NCBI RefSeq assembly: GCF_015278255.1
Contig: NZ_JADIJC010000004.1
Coordinates: 124,001-188,000 of the forward strand
Direction of reading: 5' to 3'
Source of the DNA: Microbacterium hibisci
GTDB lineage: Bacteria > Actinomycetota > Actinomycetes > Actinomycetales > Microbacteriaceae
Length of the DNA: 64,000 bases
Position numbers and translations under genes: made by a program. How positions within the stretch are numbered: position 1 is the first letter of the stretch; each line of letters begins with the position of its first letter. The notes beneath the pieces were generated by a model. That model ran no database searches. It saw nothing but the letters and a program-made list of their open reading frames with translations, and was not told where the DNA came from. Positions 63,601-64,000 of this stretch are shown here, one piece after another.

Positions 63601-64000
63601 GACCGACCCGATCGATCCGCCGCCCTCGACCACGAAGGTGTCGTCGCCGGCAGCGGCACCCTGCAGGTGATCGACGCCGGCGAACGAGACGGATGCCCCG
63701 GCCGCGAGCATCGCGCCGGATCCGGCGCCGCCCACCACCCACCGGGTCGTGGCCGCGGGGCCGCTGAGCGTGTCGTGACCGCCCGCGCCGTCGAACGAGA
63801 TCGGGATGCCGGCGAGCGCCGCGAGAGCCGCGGCCTCGAAGACGACCTCGTCAGCGCCGCCCGAGCCGAGCATCGCGAGCGCGGTGACCGACGCCAGCGG
63901 TCGGCGTTCGTCGCCGATGACGAGGTCGCCGCCGTCCAGGCGGACAACGACGCGCCCGGAGACCGCGATGCTCCACGGTCCCGGTGCAACGACCGTGGTC
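39688..64000 (-). CDS. Giant secreted multi-domain adhesin-like protein (N terminus beyond window)
   Basis: One uninterrupted frame of about 8,100 codons; it stays open to the right edge, so the true start and any signal peptide are outside. From N to C: Gly/Asp-rich repeats with GGAGNDTITVGELSD and GGTGDDTFVVQSGGT (~62,800-63,870); thousands of residues of beta-strand repeats, for example AGAVTVRASDTSTIHADGAG and ILVSVAINEI-like strands (~53,000-61,900); LVDGRTYYVV-type modules (~60,200-60,650 and ~51,900-52,550); an RTX-like block (~43,150-46,000); six DUF11-like repeats; an HTPGFWKTN domain; and a C-terminal Calx-beta domain ending GVITIIDDD. There is no LPXTG or membrane anchor at the C terminus. 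It is likely a calcium-stabilised, filament-like surface adhesin. The secretion route in a Gram-positive is unclear. Confidence 0.88.
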   Translation of the reverse strand, partial: TTVVAPGPWSIAVSGRVVVRLDGGDLVIGDERRPLASVTALAMLGSGGADEVVFEAAALAALAGIPISFDGAGGHDTLSGPAATTRWVVGGAGSGAMLAAGASVSFAGVDHLQGAAAGDDTFVVEGGGSIGSVDGGSGGYDTISVASGASGAVASQVTGPQSGVVTRDAGAIAYDGLEPVDVQSCTACIVSANDGGHMMRVSMQGNEVWVEFTDGSGETHRISVTAALDLTVRGGAGNDTITVGELSDLITLIIEGGAGTDTLVGPDVDTSWVITGADAGAADFATFTGTEQLGGGAGADTFALRPGGTVASLDGGGGDDIIVALDVANTWTIGGADTGTLTWAGASGTITFAGVGTLVGGTGDDTFVVQSGGTLSGGVFGGGVDASAATAPVDVLDFSALGGAIVAIIAGGAVDISSAFSTSTAAGVPAPGTVQLDTAVQNQATQVRVSVTDAAGATVAAAIDRIDTSHGTGQLLVTDANDPTKWILFDVLGITIPALPGYRTLSVQVAGSSAASPFTDGSDITLSYIPPANTVVGFGAFSGIGELIGTQSAGDSIRGPPNDYVRWTVDGANSGSVAGIAFSSFEHLAGADDNADIYLVTPTGSIGSISGGARGTDSLVISCIGSCGTLTAAVYNVTGTDAAGTASLFGRTVVYSGLDRQQPVVYVGLATDPDVVRIVGSPSDDTITISPGPDDQHMVVSYGTIGWYDAVSGVVSVAYEFAVPNVSLVVEGMEGADTITVTGLAAGWVSEATFHIFGNQRLSDDLPIFVDDPDPDSVRFTGDVDTNDGTLEVYAAHITVDPDVTIDAGAGWITFRVRQIGLAFAENLSPLFVSDRDVSITIGDRAHVRATGIYFIAQAEDRSLAEYLGVGREVANYVIEPLTSLLEGALALPVKLLVKAATATITIGESAQLIGDDTVGMYAVATAAANGTASSSLVSVGYVQATATATVTIKRNATVTSTAAIVITATATANASISSSTERELSSIPNPGGSQVAIAIAVSRAVATSNISVEQGARIDAGKTANLVAGGTIESEAEAESGLYADGTAGLAFAIELSDADITTTVLGTVIARMTPCEMVEGTDPVPCSTVKIEIDPTVSDVKKPGYIDEAGNRILVGPHGLVTEDTVTYTNRRGTSIEGLVDGRVYYVVGLLDDPATTDFNEAVFIALAASEQAAVRAATCGTDDGYAAYLECLADYVVDLGTPAVPERDNNEQKFTASDVDAQANTIKLDWTEDVFNTFELGQAVVYHQNGNAAIDGLVDGRTYYVVASTSQTNLQGNTRFTDAQVIGLAETENEARAGVLIDIGPAGAGTYSFEAKHVLDTGFATGVGIIAKLEATDGASATAGLSSESSNTNRWAELKETVGANLADTIFTALTKLYRANQGKPGVAASPTLAVAGALAFILADHEVVTVIGPSAVIQSNEDLEIKATIGQRFTLSGDSTFEPQETVGSAGGTSAENAVSVAVSIGIFENTATATVRTGARLDGLRATRVIADVSYPFLIRFDQYIPLSNGEWVDRLRNEGWNSVLAYLNATLGLQSMFNAWTTAATTADEIGLAGSVTVLSLTNTAIATVEGSVRINQDLAWRHSGHDNDTNEQVLSVEATNYQQLMTMTGNFSLPDIDLDEKGKLLDVDRLQRPSISGGGKRGGAGGSFYVFVQDNTTHAIVGGGTCIDDAGDTDPSCIYSGSDGGFNMKAEEAIFHLDFVQAGSQGGQLTVAGSVAYVGQTSDTLVWLSSDAIVTGRNVRLYAGDLMTQVTWVGGIAVGTGVGVGLSVAINDLDRTTKAVIGSPDAVAATTGVARDVGNITVDEEVDVLAKLNGDLWAFAVAGSVSTPAAATPPAGTPQKALQVLGTQVQTPTTGVGVAGAASVNIVRDVVQASIADAGIIRAGRIAVTATAEFLQLSVTGAAAFVVSKLDSAKSIAGAFSLNDLDITARAFIVKTDAVTSGDVAVTAVRGGDLVSIAAGMAGVVGNDSMSVAGSFSANVVFNVTEATLRGMVATVGGDLVVSALDRSRIIAVGGGIAFGGKAGVGLGVGLNLLGTDERPTITRAVVADSRLMVGGDTFAVTADNVNTATDPRIYAVGAGIGGALGPKTTLGLGFMMAINIVVAVTEALLTSSTVSGAGPLQVTVAATDGTGIFSIAAAGGITVGGGTAVAAALGYNEVDTTTRARIDDTDITTAGDVAVRAIAGGSVLGVAVGLAISAAGTGTRLAGAGSVLINIVDSVVEASILDQVANSPVGSSVIAARGVLVQAESTASIVAGAGALAISASKPARSGLSGVLGISVADNTVASDVRAMISGVTVSTTGALADDPRAGSGPRHAVVVAAKSSPTILAVTMAGAASTDPISGGGAGSGNTIDQIVRATIVGSTVTATGAGVLVDAASTAIITADAGGVGFALDFRQSGQTPNIAVGIGVAINDVAGETLALVSGSTLTALRDVVVSSIASATISALTFGVAVAVATSNPTLQLAGGGAGAFNSIGGRWDAAAAVPTVRAAIVNSAVTSTAGAVTVRASDTSTIHADGAGVGVAAAFGSGDKAGFSGGLGVGVAINEIYTHDPGQPATRHRNVIEAVIDASAVSAATGVTVSAVSAQTIDALVLGGAVNGRIGSTGGFNLAGGGAGASNVIVIAVRALIENGTETQTVTTSAGPVTVTAHDVSKIIADAGALGLMLALGKGSGFNLALGIAVALNTIDSEVQAIVDGTTVHGDSVTISAGTTEQTTIDVLALGIAAAFHFGSGDSNGLDLSAGLSVAINTITRAITAELRGGAHAVARAGALMVTATDRSKIHSDAGGFALTLAFSNGDGSGAALSAGISVGESRVTTTLIARVAASLVDAVSARIAADAAAVIDTLTMAGAGSSKLNIGSGVGFAGAVAVTWAGNSVTSVVLAAIDAAVTSVSGRTAAVQIGTGGLVVSAKDSATITARMGVGALSVALGMSEGGLSLNVSIAVALASNIIDGAVDALVRHSSVNSAGGVSVEAESFRKLWAEAGAVSVGVSIQVSQVPISIGGVGIGIVGDNTVEGHTAAQIVRSDVTAVGPVSVTAKDVSIVDAALISVGVQVSAIGVSAVIARLTNTISNDVLAHILGSHVTSTSAGVTVSADSTADILRTRNTSVSIAIGLSGAGGEVSGTGTISGRTEASIGSSPAEGAIAARRPVITAAGSVDVRATTDAHVSVGTYGGSGSLIAATVMSSTATISRDTLAHVDDGATVRAESLTVTAEAERMVAEAYAELGAVGVAGGGISEKTTALVSGDVEAWIGQRAGASVAALPTEVDVAGAVAITALTTDTRAKATSNGGSGSVLIAVSIVDASAKVTGDTRGYLGLLEGPGGDAGSFIANGLAVSATATQIRADASVLAVAVGLAGGGSGSVSPVTASVDGAVAAFVDAADPSRAPPLLVLQIGSAGVRIAAEATVDVTSTFRGGAGSAIASGVSHKARATTSLSVRAYLATSTTVIGGDLVVTATMAHAIAIASLTVGTGALIAAGGMADGTAISSGDTTAYIADGVVVDVTGGHVAVSASSSQRTEVTALIVAASGVASGRDAGATSTITGDTRAWVGANTRITVRLGGAVNTPGLGAGDVAITATASAEADATAQAYGGSVLADGGAAHSTTTVTPIVQSLVGSGAVIDAAGDASVSAALIRQGDAPSSDIVGVDHITEDTISVELGLLDGQIVRYVAGSQPITAGGVQIPADRDLSIIVVDDGVYRFGVRFSAASVDPVFDVIRFDGPHLLRTGDRVRVSGGTIAGLGAGTYTVLVIDETTIKLQDGTEDGVLVLTPGDVSGETITLPGHGFEDGDAVTYRDPGLSKGFAAGSADMVYSETVTGGTITSFSLVDTPGSDRIVIRNHGFVSGDAVRFRIVTSGSGVNPLTGLVDGRVYRVVRIDKDQLQLTKAWVSGVIIPGNDGDHDTFRLLTGGTWADAGFEAGDSFVATGCFAGSYTIVAVSGDTVVVSSDIGLIGGTCVMTASTGVQGISAARPTDPSNAEDPVYGWNYSLTRTTEEPIGPLVDGRTYYVVQRGDDTFKLSETPDGTPITFDETGLGAGVVHHIGVEGIDLGAASGDFTMHLDLTGGGLDAGHFVSPAGIDLAVLLGAGGDGASKATAVGASGAGLLTVGLPRSELTYTAKVDTCVGWDAATQSCTGAATITAGGDVALSATVTGTGTVYSDIRAGAAIKVGIARSISTVGGWALVRVGAGSKIAAGAGVDLSASADEHVEVRAIAKGGGIIAVTQTDTRAVIDAHADIVVDDRAQLIAGGLLSAATDVRVFGLSEAETLGVGTVGFAGADSNWSDDTGYTPNGLHVQTTSTISVGTGVVLEGDELSLRAITSHADLQSHAGAEAFLVLLLGGAAGQAQADLAGSIVSTITIAAGAVVTGWAGVDLIARILDVSVERLASRLGVAFPVPINDAYAGGTLTLASSVQTTATALVRAGVRSTTTSLEKPVQDGTTIYPRLALFVDAITYTVAKAGEFRITTVADNGFFDGDDSQTDRYGYVRWDADVIIFGGDDGAPRLVVDESGIVRVANGVKIDGADAYVGQQVGDAFTVTVENGGPGNVLMTASGKDTKGGWRDFATLANGTSNALNGWPLFTFSDTLSSVLIIDRSNAHITLGSIDVVTPVSNTTEPTVWLVSRIQDSFATQIPMQFDVTRNALESWIDIQKRATGRLTIAGPINNPTGWTHILHTDGDIEFAADGAAVTANAVHLEAPNGAIGTAAAPVRVTLVQSLDRGAPGDADDRVRLTRLWATARDDIELRILGVDRVPTASARRPAVFVVYVDEIVSTQGSVHVVLDDSRLQTGVGTHVTVHVLAYTPAHQSPAITGATKVHDAHHSSHFRPDTFSPLLRDPAAYVSGPGTVIDSTYRFERRTAPPAFELTTYLGTAVTYAAQTSPRDPVLLTASGTHVGDTPVAGLAEPGLTAAFDISVKDPGAGVAASRISVFAFTQLADTVAPDVRAVLDVDVAGYVVATENDGDLRLGLVRSRQGDVQLWAKHGSILDGDPGDASDATDPADVAGRSITLLAPDGSVGTAADFLEIDLLDGIVDPVTCTAVGCETAAGALIARAALVVMITEVAGDLRLDEVTSRSVDRSVAADVVLTTRSGSILGTTTARTIVSGVRVNLLAGGLGGIGGPAGGSALIVDTSVAGAGSGHLFASGYGDVVVTEADDELVLLGAISTHGSVVLTVPDSASPRGPPALGGPNGLPPLVSDPQLSDASQPDDLILVARGEVLLTQNLPTDALPKGETAPYRSGIWAAVDIALWVGDDVSAPVDTWIVAGRFISIHGDEAPAGVNADAAGTAMVFAGVVGGVFDLCAGGCADRTDLTQIFGHSDPDVFTFTRTYLGTKTHAFGSSTAANGGTADDGADVFTVTELQTMLVDLGHTLTLDGQDEGDTYLVQTTGSQGDPRDYVVNVLDTGGAGTDTLEIRGTDASADVFLLRRFTTLTEAGWTPDRPAFVALLHVDTDDARASDPTGSAGIRPQHVQRVNYDLGLDDALGGLTVRGLGGDDTFASDDNSARTTLDGGDGDDTFQFGQLYGTQRNGVAAPAGGDLAAGDIFGTIATTRGWLSAGVSRATVAVGGAGDDVFAVYANEALLTLLGGAGDDLFTLRAFALAETTGDCTPDAVSPTCEIVFRTDAPGVPMPKLVGTQVVYHENRPVAIDGGDGFDKTVMIATEFADHIVVTVAGVYGAGITATYTTIEVLEVDAMEGDDTIDVLSTAAGVATRVIAGLGSDVVQVAGDVRPDVVARGAAGELIVFGEGSHVLTGIDGPLEVIGGAGRARPLWIALVLPGEANQDLFALAPMPTEAQQVDLLLVFDDGETAGQTGVLTATSLTGLGLAGALTFGIPVAHGEPASFGAGITIGDTLEVVSVFLGTGADSFTVASTLIPGADASTGVPAVHGDLTLVHGGGGSDTVLVTGGAGPLSPLVLYGDTDTTGLWYSGDAGTVSLVSLGSTPFANEIGNAGVFTVSVARSFANPGADVIDASAIGDASWSIGVVAYGGAGADTLRGSQAGDVLAGGSGDDLIVANAGDDVVWGDSGVVVDVRTRALSVPTQAIGTEPAADPLVAGHDTVSGDAGDDLIFGDHGALVQDTIEAVVGPNGYVRSAVKPERIETTTRRVDARTLEPANGASDAISGDAGDDVIFGGNGGDLLSGGAGEDVVLGDHGHVAWALPDAPIALIETTDPGVAAGDDVISGGAERDVILGGNGADTIRGDAEADIILGDHGLVRDGASPAVSDGTWDLITTTDPNQGAGDVVFGGAHNDLVVGGTGADTISGDEGNDLIFGDHGKVESTVAHNGAVGIFLELLPLNMPLAAHPFRWTSVDTQAADGGGADLLRGNAGEDVIIGGQGADRITGGDGDDDLIGGHNVAGGSDDAGPDGWGDLIDGGAQNDAIAGDNANLLRTGDISSRRFQVLTTTGIYAQDTGCANIAGGACGTNPANAYDDPRAAKERDVMLFDHDASTPAGRYGDDVIAGGAEDDLIFGQLGDDWIQGDGSVIDDAGAVTVDVRTTRQSAEDWAGAGRDGDDYIEGNGGNDVIFGGLGRDDLVGGSSELFSLTTPERRPDGADTIFGGAGIRLVRNNHGDLEEGGHAADSDVILGDNGNIHRLVRVVAAAAGADPFTPGTAFVSYNYDTYAGTVRLLPRAYTFLDYTQGSASGIGAADLIHGEDGDDTIHGQLGDDVLFGEGQDDDLYGGWGNDRIYGGTGVDGVLGDDGKLQTSRNGLTEPLHNVNTVDTAQFVSVPGPFTGAEIYVLGELLKRADLAIWIDGLVNNDVIYGGLGDDFLHGGEGSDSISGAEAMQEFYNRDLRNGLLARLATELPAVDTNPLHYDADTTMFAQYDQDDPRSIIPGFLLNFDAYVLDEATGLPIDIDGVKVKSDDGRDRIYGDLWHDWLVGGTNCDWLFGGFGDDLLQLDDNLETAGGANTDPENDDPRFRDGDFAYGGAGRDVLIANTAQDRMFDWTGEFNSFIVPFSPFGAPTVNRLFSPAARDFIRALSEAGGSDEGPGVPPGEPFDEEALVEPSDGPLWQDQHGGPRDPQPGNLPGVGRDDVGGPNLHCPCDGQTILRVVKLVNGADANEPGLTVPAGSSVVWTYLVSNPGTIPIQLTRILDDAGTPADPSDDFTPMYVSGDTDGDGLVDPGEVWLFRAEGVARAGRYMNLVTVEGVGGTGHAVRDSDPAVYDGITVDDPPRIFVEKAVNAADPLNPTTAEDADTGPGPSVAVGSLVTFTYRVTSLGGPVAGVTLVDDNGTPLDPTDDFAPVYVSGDTDGDGLLDPGEVWLFRAVRTAVLGPYVNVGTARGTSGGTPLTATDAAHHVGVPVGAVRIQKAVNAASPLSPSAADAADAEAAAKPLAPGTRVVWTYLVTNLTEFALRQIAVTDDNGTPFDPTDDFAPVYVSGDVDGDGLLDPDEVWLFTSEGVVDHFAVAGLFGNRAEVTAYDLGGVLVTADDMAFHFGAVVTPGIVKYVDGQDAATPPGVEVPVGRPVAWTYVVTNPGNIALAVTVRDDNGTPLDASDDFAPVYVSGDLDGDGLLDPGETWLYSATGIAAEGPYRNVAEVTGAVPGTTLTGRDEDDAHHLGVVVPPTGVVVVKRANGHDADTAETAVRVVPGSAIEWTFEVRLIEGSPPLDGIVLVDDRGTPQTDDDVTLTLLSGDTDGDGILDDGEVWRYAWTTVASAGAFRNVARVSGIDRFGRVFTDDDPAHVYGAVLGIDVEKAVNAVDAWHPTALEDADVSGPQLLPGTTVVWTYVVRNTGNTALAVTLVDDNGTVSTGDDFAPLYVSGDVDGDGLLDPDEVWLFRATGTVGTAAYTNTATVTGTDATTAQTTTDRDSAAYRAATGGAEGHTPGFWKTNATNWGAAAWPRLPDGTLLYRPDQTVASVFSAATGALGAQTLLQALGTGGGGATALLRAAVAALLSSAHPDIPYPYTTAEVIARVNAALASGSAAQVSALAAELDRCNNYGSDVDQHGVTTSTRLFDPSEYSEPVTTLPTLSISDTTAIEGDRGAGATATLVITLSSATTTAVTVAVSVVGGTAAGGDYKGATSIVLVIPAGATSGTFSLTIKPDNADEANETIIVALSGASAGATIADGMGVITIIDDD
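39691..40035 (-). other. C-terminal Calx-beta domain of the giant protein
   Basis: The segment starts TLSISDTTAIEGDRGAGATA and ends ATIADGMGVITIIDDD. The AIEGD start, the GGDY turn and the final IIDDD are Calx-beta marks; the fold binds calcium and is common in adhesins. Confidence 0.85.
40045..40475 (-). other. HTPGFWKTN domain of the giant protein
   Basis: It opens EGHTPGFWKTNATNWG and runs through a helical region with DPIPYPYTTAEV-like PDIPYPYTTAEVIARVN to LDRCNNYGSDVDQ. The same motif class ends the protein at 32,685-34,283. Confidence 0.75.
40480..42800 (-). repeat. Six DUF11-like repeats of ~125-135 residues
   Basis: Each repeat has an Ala-Val-Asn-type start (VEKAVNA), WTYVVTNPGN, LVDDNGTPLDPTDDF, the strongly conserved YVSGDTDGDGLLDPGEVWLF and an AYTNTATVTG-type end. 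The DGDGLLDPGE loop looks calcium-binding. Underlying bases are also very similar between copies. Confidence 0.85.
43150..46000 (-). repeat. RTX-like calcium-binding repeat block
   Basis: Repeated GGxGxDxIxG nonamers, such as GGSGDDLIVANAGDD, SGDAGDDLIFGDHG, GGNGADTIRGDAEADIILG and DGDDYIEGNGGNDVIFGG. They are spaced by DHG-containing inserts and form parallel beta rolls in known proteins. Confidence 0.85.

Overview
The window is high-GC DNA from an actinobacterium, most likely Microbacteriaceae and plausibly Microbacterium. This rests on the rpsF-ssb-rpsR-rplI ribosomal cluster near dnaB, the protein styles, the frequent octamer GGATGCCG, and many genes whose start codon lies about 7 bases after a TANNNT -10 box (leaderless transcripts). 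The genus is an inference; no rRNA or tRNA gene is present.

Bases 1-10,490 form an accessory, defence-type island. It holds part of a type I restriction-modification locus (hsdM, hsdS and a translationally coupled AlbA/Schlafen-type gene cut by the window edge; hsdR is presumably further left). A divergent Xre controller sits on a perfect inverted-repeat operator. Next come a Tn7-like remnant (intact-looking tnsA, tnsB lacking its DDE domain, no tnsC or tniQ), a winged-helix protein, and an operon of a DUF4365 nuclease-like protein with an unknown partner. Last is a divergent pair that is the best candidate for an undescribed system: an Xre protein with a membrane-like hydrophobic domain facing a membrane-anchored MIT_C (phospholipase-D-like fold) protein and a 68-residue membrane peptide. 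A DUF6221 gene closes the island next to the 3' end of dnaB.

Bases 10,590-39,590 are mostly chromosomal backbone: dnaB with an upstream DnaA-box-like cluster; two secreted cell-surface proteins, one with eight chaplin-like repeats and an LAMTG sorting signal; an ABC-2 transporter with a DesK/DesR-type two-component system; rpsF-ssb-rpsR-rplI; a glycosyltransferase with divergent TetR; a glutaryl-CoA-dehydrogenase-like enzyme; a membrane protein; an EF-G-binding (FBP) zinc-finger protein; an SLC13 transporter; an ExaC/AldB-type aldehyde dehydrogenase with DUF779 and a GAF-domain activator; a secreted choice-of-anchor-L protein; a globin / coiled-coil / flavohaemoglobin cluster; a PIN toxin-antitoxin pair; and the CCA-adding enzyme.

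Bases 39,688-64,000 are one minus-strand reading frame, still open at the right edge, encoding more than 8,100 residues of a giant secreted repeat protein. From N to C it has Gly/Asp-rich calcium-binding-type repeats, very long beta-strand repeats, a second RTX-like block, six DUF11-like repeats, an HTPGFW domain and a C-terminal Calx-beta domain. Long plus-strand reading frames opposite it are codon-bias shadows.
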